From Ignavibacteria bacterium (lineage in GTDB: Bacteria; Bacteroidota; Ignavibacteria; Ignavibacteriales; Melioribacteraceae): DNA of 38,835 nucleotides. The stretch spans positions 1-38,835 of the forward strand of contig WPAE01000041.1 in the NCBI GenBank assembly GCA_009773205.1. Direction: 5' to 3'. A program made the position numbers and the translations under genes. Of the stretch, positions 17,316 to 24,175 are shown piece after piece; positions within the stretch are counted from its first letter, which is position 1; every line of letters begins with the position of its first letter. The notes beneath the pieces were generated by a model, which did not search any database, had not been told where the DNA came from, and saw only the letters and a program-made list of their open reading frames with translations.

Positions 17316-19190
17316 ATGAGTTTAGACGATAAGAGTAAAAGACGTTTATTAACATTTTCTGTAATTCTAATCTTTCTTGCTATTCCATTTTTTACCGAAG
17401 ATATAATTTACCGAGTAATTGCGGCGGTAATTCTTGTAATCTATGTTGGTTTTATAATCTTTTTACGCGATTCAAGCAAACAAGAAGAATTGCCACAGAT
17501 AGTTGATAACCGTCTCGAAGAACCAACGATTTACCGCACTAATACTTATGAAACAGACAGCGGAGAAGATTTTAAGATTGTATCGAAGAATAAGACTATT
17601 GAAATAATTACTTCGGATAATTTTCATACTAACATTCCCAAAAGCGAAAGGGGCGATGTTTTTAAGCCTGCAGATTTTAAAAAGAATTTTGAAAGTATTG
17701 TACTTGAAGAACTGCCTAAAGACATAAATCAAGATGAGCAGTTTGGTTTTGTATTAGAGAAAATTTTAAGCGTTATTAAGGATGCTTATACGGCTCATAC
17801 GGCTGCATTTTTTTGGTATAACTCCAAGCGCAAAAGACTTACTTTAGAAAGGTATGTGTCCGTTTCAACTCAAATTACAAAGCAGAAATTCGAATTAGAG
17901 AATGATATACTAGGAAAGATTGTTCAGACAGAGGAACCGGAAATCCTTACTGACATAACCTCAAACGCAGAAGTTGATAACCTTCGTTATTATAATCAGC
18001 CTCAAGGAATAAAGAGTTTTGTTGGTATTCCACTTTTTTATGGTAAGGCATTAACAGGAATATTAGTATTAGACTCCAAAATGAATGACGCTTTCGGTAT
18101 AGAGCAGGTTTATTCACTTGGCAAAATTGTTCGTGTTATTTCTGTAATTATAAACTTGTTTGAAGAAAAGTTTGCTGAGTCTCAAGCTGAGCAGCGTTTA
18201 AAAACTCTTGTTGAAATATTTTCTTACGAGAGGAAGTATGAATCTGAAAGTGAACTCTTTCAAGCAATAGAAACTGCCGTTCATGGGCTTCTTGACTGGG
18301 ATGTTTTTACAATAGTTACATATGAGCCGGTTGAACATAAATTTAAAACGGCAAAGATTGTAAACAAAACTTCGCTTAAGTATATAGGACACGGATTAGT
18401 AATTGACCTTACGGGCACTTTAGTAGGCAGAGCAATTTTAAGCAGCACTCCAGTAAAAATTGATGATACATCGAGCGCTGATATTCCGCCTCGATTTGCA
18501 AAAAATGAAGGATTTAATTTTGATGGTTCTTTCTTGGCAGTTCCTTTAGTTTATGATGAACAAAATTATGGCGTGCTTTGCTTCGAGAGTTTAAAGAAAA
18601 ATGTTTATTCAAATAGTGAAGTAGCGTTCATTAAAAGCGCTACTAAGATTTTTGCGTTTGTACTTCATTCATATTCTTCTTTAACAATTCTACGCTCGTT
18701 TGTGTCTCACGATATTGAGACCAAAGCGCTCAATTATGATTCTTTCTTAGAACGATTTACAGTTGATTTGGTTAAAAGTAGAGACCTTACTTTGCAAGGC
18801 GCAGTTGCGCTTATAAAAGTTGATGAACTGTTAGAACAGCAGTCATTGTTCGAAGGCGATCCTTTCCCAAAAGTTTTTCGTGCAGTTGCTCAAATGATAC
18901 GTGAAGAAATGACTCCGTTTAATTTGTTTGGACGCATTAATGAAAAAGTTTTTGCTGTTTACTTCTTTAATACAACTCCAAAAGATGTTTTCTTGTGGGC
19001 AGAAAAGCTGAGAATAAAAATTGCTCGCAAACCAATAGCGGTTGTTTCAAAACAATCTACTTTTACGGTTTCTATTGGTGTTGCTTCAACAATTGGAAAG
19101 ATTGACGCACGGGAAATTATTGACAATGCCCAACTCGCTTTGAAAAAAGCAATAGAGAAAGGCGGCAATTCGGTTAAAAGCACCAACTAA
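17316..19190 (+). CDS. Membrane-anchored GAF-GAF protein with degenerate GGDEF domain
   Basis: A probable signalling protein of 624 residues. Two membrane segments are at about 11-26 and 31-50. Two GAF-like domains follow (about 135-285 and 295-460), with GIPLFYGKALTGILVLD and AVPLVYDEQNYGVLCFES as their typical strands. The last ~150 residues resemble a GGDEF diguanylate cyclase fold, ending with FTVSIGVAS and ALKKAIEKGGNSV. The active-site signature is replaced: GRYGGDEFAV becomes GRINEKVFAV (NEKVF at 542-546). Catalysis of c-di-GMP synthesis is therefore unlikely, and a binding or structural role is inferred. It starts a tight operon with deoB. Confidence 0.85.
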   Translation: MSLDDKSKRRLLTFSVILIFLAIPFFTEDIIYRVIAAVILVIYVGFIIFLRDSSKQEELPQIVDNRLEEPTIYRTNTYETDSGEDFKIVSKNKTIEIITSDNFHTNIPKSERGDVFKPADFKKNFESIVLEELPKDINQDEQFGFVLEKILSVIKDAYTAHTAAFFWYNSKRKRLTLERYVSVSTQITKQKFELENDILGKIVQTEEPEILTDITSNAEVDNLRYYNQPQGIKSFVGIPLFYGKALTGILVLDSKMNDAFGIEQVYSLGKIVRVISVIINLFEEKFAESQAEQRLKTLVEIFSYERKYESESELFQAIETAVHGLLDWDVFTIVTYEPVEHKFKTAKIVNKTSLKYIGHGLVIDLTGTLVGRAILSSTPVKIDDTSSADIPPRFAKNEGFNFDGSFLAVPLVYDEQNYGVLCFESLKKNVYSNSEVAFIKSATKIFAFVLHSYSSLTILRSFVSHDIETKALNYDSFLERFTVDLVKSRDLTLQGAVALIKVDELLEQQSLFEGDPFPKVFRAVAQMIREEMTPFNLFGRINEKVFAVYFFNTTPKDVFLWAEKLRIKIARKPIAVVSKQSTFTVSIGVASTIGKIDAREIIDNAQLALKKAIEKGGNSVKSTN

Positions 19191-19200
19191 AGGAATGTAA

Positions 19201-20364
19201 GTGAATAATTTTATTGTAATCATACTCGATAGCGTTGGTATTGGCGAACTGCCAGATGCCGCAATGTATGGCGATAAAGGAAGCGATACTTTAGGTAACT
19301 TGGCAAAAAAAGTTGGCGGATTAAATCTTCCCAATCTTCAAAAATTTGGTCTGGGAAATATCAATACAATTCTTGGTGTTGAGCCCGCTGAGTATCCTTT
19401 AGCTTCTTTCGGCAAACTTGCAGAACAATCTTTAGGAAAAGATTCTACAACAGGACATTGGGAAATTGGCGGCGTAATTACAAGGAAAGAATTTCCTGTT
19501 TATCCAAACGGTTTCCCTAAAGAGCTAATTGATAAGTTTCTTGTTGAAACCGGACTAAATGGAATACTTGGCAATTGCACTGCTTCTGGTACAGAAATTA
19601 TTGAGAGACTTGGAGAAGAACATTGCAAAACCGGATTCCCAATAGTTTATACTTCTGCCGATAGTGTATTTCAGATTGCAGCGCATGAAGAAATTATTCC
19701 TATAGAACGACAGTATGAAATCTGTAAAATTGCGCGCGAAAAAGTTCTGATTAACGTACACGAAGTTGGCAGAATTATTGCACGCCCTTTTATTACCCAA
19801 AACGGAATCTTTACTCGAACAACAAACCGTAAAGACTTTTCTATAGATCCATCTTCACCTACAATCTTAAACTACCTTTCAGAAAACGGCATAGAGACTT
19901 ACGGCGTTGGTAAGATTAACGATTTGTTTAATTACAGCGGAATAAAACATCAGATAAAAAGTAAATCCAACAACGAAGGGATTGATAAAATAATTGATGC
20001 AAACAAAAAGGCTAATAACAGTTTCATAATGGTAAACCTTGTAGATTTTGATGTTTACTACGGACATAGAAACGACCCCGAAGGATATTATAAAACGCTG
20101 CAAGAGTTTGATGTAAGGCTTCCAGAAATTGTTGATGCAATGGATGACAGCGACCAATTAATTCTTACCGCCGATCACGGCAATGATACTACAGATATTT
20201 CTACAGACCACACAAGAGAATATGTGCCGCTGCTTTACTTCAGAAAAAGTACTATAGGAAAAAACCTTGGCACAAGAAGCACTTTTGCAGATGTAGCGCA
20301 AACGGCAGCTCATTTTTTCGAGGTTAGTAATGGATTAGAAGGGAAGAGTTTTTTGAATGAATGA
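19201..20364 (+). CDS. deoB: Phosphopentomutase (GTG start)
   Basis: Interconverts ribose or deoxyribose 1- and 5-phosphates in nucleoside salvage and catabolism. This is an alkaline-phosphatase-superfamily enzyme with 387 residues, close to the usual 390-407. Key segments are the metal-binding LDSVGIGELPD (D10), the phospho-threonine region KDSTTGHWE (81-88), YYGHRNDPEGY and TADHGNDTT plus DHTREYVPLL near the C terminus. The GTG start lies 10 nt after the GAF protein. Its 3' end overlaps the next small gene by 8 nt. Two microcompartment vertex genes lie downstream. Confidence 0.95.
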   Translation: MNNFIVIILDSVGIGELPDAAMYGDKGSDTLGNLAKKVGGLNLPNLQKFGLGNINTILGVEPAEYPLASFGKLAEQSLGKDSTTGHWEIGGVITRKEFPVYPNGFPKELIDKFLVETGLNGILGNCTASGTEIIERLGEEHCKTGFPIVYTSADSVFQIAAHEEIIPIERQYEICKIAREKVLINVHEVGRIIARPFITQNGIFTRTTNRKDFSIDPSSPTILNYLSENGIETYGVGKINDLFNYSGIKHQIKSKSNNEGIDKIIDANKKANNSFIMVNLVDFDVYYGHRNDPEGYYKTLQEFDVRLPEIVDAMDDSDQLILTADHGNDTTDISTDHTREYVPLLYFRKSTIGKNLGTRSTFADVAQTAAHFFEVSNGLEGKSFLNE

Positions 20365-20524
20365 AAAATCTGTACAAGCTAAAAAGATAAAATATTTTTC
20401 TGACGATATGATCTTCAACAGAATTAAGGAATTACAAAAATTGCCTGATAAAGTTGTTTCAGATTTCTTAAAGTCAAAAGGGAAACTTACTCAAACCGAT
20501 TTTGCTCGCAGAATTAAAGTATGA
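20357..20524 (+). CDS. Small antitoxin-like protein (55 aa)
   Basis: A 55-residue, lysine-rich reading frame, MNEKSVQAKKIKYFSDDM onward. It overlaps the end of deoB by 8 nt and the start of the PIN gene by ATGA (20521-20524). The segment IKELQKLPDKVVSDFLK resembles the helix found in DUF2281-type antitoxins (LPxxxxxEVLDFIxFL pattern). There is no visible DNA-binding domain. Position and overlap with a PIN gene suggest it is the cognate antitoxin; the function is inferred. Confidence 0.6.
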   Translation: MNEKSVQAKKIKYFSDDMIFNRIKELQKLPDKVVSDFLKSKGKLTQTDFARRIKV

Positions 20525-20913
20525 AAGCAAAACAAGAGTTCTTGATTGAAACTGATATCATTATTGAACATTTAATACAAAGCAACATATCCGAGCATTC
20601 AATTTTAGAACTTGCAATGCTAAAAGGCATTTGCTTTACATCAGTTATAGTTGCATCGGAATTGTATTTTAATTGCAAGGACAATGAAGAAAAAAAAGCA
20701 GTGGATTCTGTTATTTATGCGATGAACGTGCTTGGGATTCATCCAAGATATAGTTTGAACATTTCGTATTTTTTTGATAAAGTTGCGACCGTGCGAGACG
20801 CTCTTATGTGTTCTATTGCAAAAAATAATAAGCTGCCGATTTTAACAAACCAAGTTGAGCGATTTAGCTGCAGCGGATTGGAAATAATCTCACCAAATGA
20901 ACTGAGAGGATAA
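20521..20913 (+). CDS. PIN-domain protein, VapC-like putative ribonuclease toxin
   Basis: A 130-residue PIN-domain protein. Three of the usual acidic metal ligands can be placed: D12 in LIETDIIIEHL, E47 in VIVASELYFN and D93 in TVRDALMCSIAKNN. The fourth acidic position, in the LPILTNQVERF strand, is not acidic. VapC toxins cleave tRNA or rRNA and are neutralised by a partner encoded just upstream, which here would be the 55-residue protein. It lies inside an operon with deoB, shell proteins and rpoD, an unusual place for a toxin-antitoxin pair. A housekeeping PIN nuclease is an alternative. Confidence 0.75.
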   Translation: MKAKQEFLIETDIIIEHLIQSNISEHSILELAMLKGICFTSVIVASELYFNCKDNEEKKAVDSVIYAMNVLGIHPRYSLNISYFFDKVATVRDALMCSIAKNNKLPILTNQVERFSCSGLEIISPNELRG

Positions 20914-20914
20914 T

Positions 20915-21214
20915 TTGTTATTAGGAAAAGTTATTGGAACTGTGTGGTCAACCAGAAAAGATGAAGCATTGGTTGGCGCAAAATTTTTAATTGTACGCCA
21001 GTTGGATTTGGACTACAACCCAAAAGATTCTACCGTAATTGCCGTTGATAGCGTTGGAGCCGGAGTTGGAGAAGTTGTTATTGTTGCTCAAGGAAGTTCT
21101 GCAAGACAGACAACAATTACTAAGAACAAACCGGTGGACGCAGTTATTATGGCTATTGTTGATAAACTCGATATTTCTATTAAAGACAACAACAAAAAAA
21201 CAGTGGATGCTTAA
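20915..21214 (+). CDS. EutN/CcmL family microcompartment vertex protein 1
   Basis: A 99-residue member of the bacterial microcompartment pentamer (BMC-P) family. The pattern GKVIGTVWSTRKDEALVGAKFLIV, the VAVDSVGAGVGEVVIVAQGSSAR-like core (here IAVDSVGAGVGEVVIV) and PVDAVIMAIVDKLDI are diagnostic. The proteins form pentamers that cap the vertices of protein shells. The TTG start at 20915 follows GAGAGGA. The stop overlaps the second paralogue by one base. No BMC-H hexamer gene is in the window. Confidence 0.92.
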   Translation: MLLGKVIGTVWSTRKDEALVGAKFLIVRQLDLDYNPKDSTVIAVDSVGAGVGEVVIVAQGSSARQTTITKNKPVDAVIMAIVDKLDISIKDNNKKTVDA

Positions 21215-21486
21215 TGTACTTGGGGCAAGTGATTGGCTCAATCTGGGCTACAAAAAAATATGAATCTGTAACAGGCTACAAAATGCTGTTTGTTCAGCCG
21301 ATTAATTCTTCACTTGAAAAAACAGGCGAGCCTTTGATTGCTTTAGATACTGTTGGCGCCGGCGCCGGCGAAATAATTTTTTATGTAACTGCAAGCGAAG
21401 CTGTTATCCCTCTTGATGTTGATATGGCTCCGGTTGATGCTACTATTGTGGGGATTGTAGATTCCATTAATGTTGAGCGCAAGTAG
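21214..21486 (+). CDS. EutN/CcmL family microcompartment vertex protein 2
   Basis: A second 90-residue BMC-P protein in tandem. It has [38 protein letters not shown] and [16 protein letters not shown], parallel to the first copy but clearly diverged. ATG 21214 overlaps the stop of copy 1 (TAATG). Many metabolosomes carry two or three different vertex proteins, so two copies suggest a real shell whose other genes lie elsewhere. It ends 8 nt before rpoD. Confidence 0.92.
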   Translation: MYLGQVIGSIWATKKYESVTGYKMLFVQPINSSLEKTGEPLIALDTVGAGAGEIIFYVTASEAVIPLDVDMAPVDATIVGIVDSINVERK

Positions 21487-21494
21487 GAGGCAGT

Positions 21495-22349
21495 TTGAAA
21501 ATCTCGAAACAATTCACTAACAGAGAAAGTCAATCATTAGATAGATATCTTCAAGAAATTGGCAAGGTAGATCTGCTTACTCCCGATGAGGAAATTCAAC
21601 TTGCTATTGAAATAAAAAATAATGACCGCTTAGCTTTGGAAAAATTAGTGAAAGCAAACTTGCGATTTGTGGTCTCTGTTGCTAAGCAATATCAAAACCA
21701 AGGATTAACTTTGGGCGATTTAATTAACGAAGGTAATCTTGGTTTAATTAAAGCAGCTCACAGATACGATGTTACAAGGGGCTTCAAATTCATTTCTTAT
21801 GCTGTGTGGTGGATTCGCCAATCAATTCTTCAAGCGCTTGCCGAGCAATCCAGAATTGTTAGGCTGCCTCTTAACAGAGTAGGCGCACTTAACAAGATTG
21901 GAAAAGCTTACAGCAGTCTTGAGCAAGAATATGAACGGGAACCAAGCACTGAAGAATTAGCTCAAGAGCTTCAGATGGATATTAGTGAAGTTTCTGACAC
22001 ACTTAAAATAGCTGGACGTGCAGTTTCTATGGACGCTCCGTTAGCTTTAGGCGAAGAAAATAGACTGATTGATATTCTCGAAAGCGATGAACAGCCTTCT
22101 CCAGACCACTCGCTAATGTCCGAATCCTTAAAAAGAGAGATCGAACGCGCTCTTTCTACTTTATCCGAAAGAGAAGCAGAAGTTGTTAAGCTTTATTTTG
22201 GGTTAAGCAAAGAGCACTCGCTAACTTTAGAAGAAATAGGTGAGAAATTTCATTTAACAAGAGAAAGAGTTAGACAGATAAAAGAAAAAGCAATTCGCAG
22301 ATTGCGACATGCATCACGCAGTAAAAATTTAAGAGCTTATTTAGGATAG
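21495..22349 (+). CDS. rpoD: RNA polymerase primary sigma factor RpoD/SigA (TTG start)
   Basis: The vegetative sigma-70 factor. At 284 residues it lacks region 1.1 and the non-conserved insert, as is typical of the Bacteroidota/Chlorobiota primary sigma. Region 1.2 is at about 12-24 ([11 protein letters not shown]). Region 2 (50-118) includes [17 protein letters not shown] and [16 protein letters not shown]. Region 4.2 near the C terminus has [20 protein letters not shown]. The TTG start follows AGGAGGCAG at 21485-21493. The gene sits in an operon after the two shell proteins. Confidence 0.95.
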   Translation: MKISKQFTNRESQSLDRYLQEIGKVDLLTPDEEIQLAIEIKNNDRLALEKLVKANLRFVVSVAKQYQNQGLTLGDLINEGNLGLIKAAHRYDVTRGFKFISYAVWWIRQSILQALAEQSRIVRLPLNRVGALNKIGKAYSSLEQEYEREPSTEELAQELQMDISEVSDTLKIAGRAVSMDAPLALGEENRLIDILESDEQPSPDHSLMSESLKREIERALSTLSEREAEVVKLYFGLSKEHSLTLEEIGEKFHLTRERVRQIKEKAIRRLRHASRSKNLRAYLG

Positions 22350-22354
22350 TATAA

Positions 22355-23035
22355 ATGGTTTACTTCTTCAAAAAAGTAATGTTAGGGTTCTGTTTCTTTA
22401 TTTTGCTGTCAGCTTGTTCACCATCTTCAAGTGCGCAGCGTTACGGCTCTAAACAGAACAATACAACTTTAAGCCAAAAGAAAGCCGCAGTTAAGAAACC
22501 AAATATTACTGCCCGAAATGTTGAACAAGTTATACCAGATTCTTCTGAAGCCGAATTTGATGAAGCTCCGCCGCAAGAAAGCATTATTGATAGAAAACAA
22601 TTTATTGCTAATTATAGAAATTACATCAACCCGGATGTGCCGCTCGGCTTCCGAGAAGAAATTCTTTTACAAGTAATAAAATATCTTGAAACACCTTACA
22701 AGTTTGGAGGCAACACTGAAAATGGAATTGATTGTTCCGGTTTTACTTTACAAGTCTATGAAAAATCTACCGGACTGAAACTTCCTCGTTCTGCGAGAGA
22801 ACAATTTACTATCGGCGAAAAAATTGAGAGAGATGATTTAGCATTTGGTGATCTGGTTTTCTTTAACACACGAAGAAGATCAAACCCCGGACACGTTGGC
22901 ATTTACATTGGGGACGATCAGTTTATTCATTCCAGCACTTCGCTTGGTGTAGCAATTTCTTCTATGCAAGAACCGTATTATAAAAAACGATACGTTGGCG
23001 CTAGAAGAGTTGAAGGTGATGAAATAGGCGAATAG
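22355..23035 (+). CDS. NlpC/P60 family lipoprotein, putative peptidoglycan endopeptidase
   Basis: A 226-residue cell-wall hydrolase. A lipoprotein signal ends in LLSAC with C21 as the lipidation site. A linker of about 70 residues follows, then the NlpC/P60 domain (about 100-222). The catalytic cysteine is C127 in NGIDCSGF, the catalytic histidine H180 in PGHVGIYIG, and H192 in FIHSS is the third polar residue. Such enzymes cleave D-Glu-diaminopimelate bonds in stem peptides. It starts 5 nt after rpoD and ends the operon; no clear terminator follows. Confidence 0.92.
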   Translation: MVYFFKKVMLGFCFFILLSACSPSSSAQRYGSKQNNTTLSQKKAAVKKPNITARNVEQVIPDSSEAEFDEAPPQESIIDRKQFIANYRNYINPDVPLGFREEILLQVIKYLETPYKFGGNTENGIDCSGFTLQVYEKSTGLKLPRSAREQFTIGEKIERDDLAFGDLVFFNTRRRSNPGHVGIYIGDDQFIHSSTSLGVAISSMQEPYYKKRYVGARRVEGDEIGE

Positions 23036-23177
23036 AAATTACCTGGGAGGGTTTATGTACTACATTCTATTTTTCTAGTAAAGAGACACGTAAATTGTTC
23101 TATTACGAAAGACGAGTAATATTTTTCTAAAATTTGCATTTCTACTTTTCGACTAATATTTTTCGTTCGCTTTTTTT
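23036..23177 (+). promoter_or_regulatory. AT-rich leader of tRNA-Leu
   Basis: This stretch has no credible gene. Two imperfect copies of a TAATATTTTTC-containing motif lie at about 23111-23127 and 23148-23164. The second TAATAT (23154-23159) is placed correctly for a -10 element, with transcription starting about 11 nt before the tRNA. A TTGCAT lies upstream, but only 14 nt away, which is too close for a standard -35. Promoter assignment is tentative. Confidence 0.3.
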
Positions 23178-23264
23178 GCGGAAGTGGTGAAATTGGCATA
23201 CACGCTACTTTGAGGGGGTAGTGCCCGTTAGGGCGTGCGGGTTCAAGTCCCGCCTTCCGCACCA
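23178..23264 (+). tRNA. tRNA-Leu (anticodon GAG)
   Basis: A class II tRNA with a long variable arm. Acceptor GCGGAAG (23178-23184) pairs with CTTCCGC (23254-23260); discriminator A and an encoded CCA follow (23261-23264). The anticodon stem CTACT/GGTAG holds the loop TTGAGGG, giving GAG at 23212-23214, which reads CUC and CUU. The T arm is GCGGG-TTCAAGT-CCCGC. Unlike the two glutamine tRNAs here, its CCA end is genomically encoded. Confidence 0.96.
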
Positions 23265-23340
23265 ATTCTTTTTTCGCTTATTTATGTTCACTGCTCATTT
23301 CTTTATATTCGTACCTAATTTTTCAATTATAGGTTAGGTA

Positions 23341-24171
23341 TTGGTGCTAAACTTGCCGCTGCTTACAAACGAATCTCTTCTTAACTCGCTTTTACTTGGC
23401 TTTTTTATTGCCTTTGCTATTGTGTTTCTTTCTTATAGAGTAAAGTTTTTAACATTTAGTGGTTCTGTTGCTACTTTTTTTCTTGCTGGTACAATTTTTA
23501 GCCTTGGCGGAGTTAAATGGAGCGTGCCAATTTTAACATTCTTTATTCTCACAAGTATTCTTTCCAAACTTCGCAAAAAGAAAAACGCAGAGATAGAATT
23601 GTTTTTTGAAAAGAGCAGCGTTAGAGATCATTTCCAAGTTTTAGCAAATGGCGGCATAAGCGGCGTTTTAGTTGTTTTGAATTTTTTCTTTCCTGATGAA
23701 ATTTTTTATTTATTGTATCTTTCTTCGCTTTCGGCAGTTTGCGCCGATACTTGGGCGACCGAAATAGGAACTTGGAAAAGAACAGTCACGTATAACATTT
23801 TGAACTTGAAACCAATTGAACAAGGAGTTTCAGGCGGAATCTCTTTGGTAGGTACATTTGGATCTTTTGTTGGCGCATTGATAATTACTTTCTCTGGTGT
23901 GTACTGGAATAGTTTGCCTCTTACTCAATATTTTTTATTGATAATTTTTACCGGAATGCTCGGAAGTATTTTTGATAGTTTTCTCGGCGCAACCGTGCAA
24001 TCTCAGAATAAATGTAATGTCTGCCGCAAAGTTGTAGAGCGCGAAATTCATTGCGGCAAGGAAGCTGATTACCACAGCGGATGGAAATGGATTAACAACG
24101 ATATGGTAAACTTTATAAGCGGAGCTGCAAGCGCCGCAGTTTTGATAATTCTCGTAAACATTTTGAATTGA
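23341..24171 (+). CDS. DUF92 family integral membrane protein
   Basis: A 276-residue polytopic membrane protein of the DUF92/TMEM19 family. The signature SLSAVCADTWATEIGTW is present, along with GSVATFFLAGTIFSLGG and GVSGGISLVGTFGS. About seven membrane segments are visible. Family members include the plant phytyl-phosphate kinase VTE6, so a prenyl or lipid phosphate kinase role is possible, but it is not proven for bacterial members. A cytoplasmic loop near the C terminus has CNVCRKVVEREIHCGK, with three cysteines. TTG 23341 is the likely start; GTG 23344 is an alternative. It ends 4 nt before the TPR gene. Confidence 0.85.
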   Translation: MVLNLPLLTNESLLNSLLLGFFIAFAIVFLSYRVKFLTFSGSVATFFLAGTIFSLGGVKWSVPILTFFILTSILSKLRKKKNAEIELFFEKSSVRDHFQVLANGGISGVLVVLNFFFPDEIFYLLYLSSLSAVCADTWATEIGTWKRTVTYNILNLKPIEQGVSGGISLVGTFGSFVGALIITFSGVYWNSLPLTQYFLLIIFTGMLGSIFDSFLGATVQSQNKCNVCRKVVEREIHCGKEADYHSGWKWINNDMVNFISGAASAAVLIILVNILN

Positions 24172-24175
24172 GATA

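Noticed and set aside
23053-23265. Minus-strand 70-codon frame beginning MVRKAGLEPARPNG
   Set aside because: This is the well-known false peptide obtained by translating the antisense of a tRNA-Leu. The tRNA fold explains the sequence.
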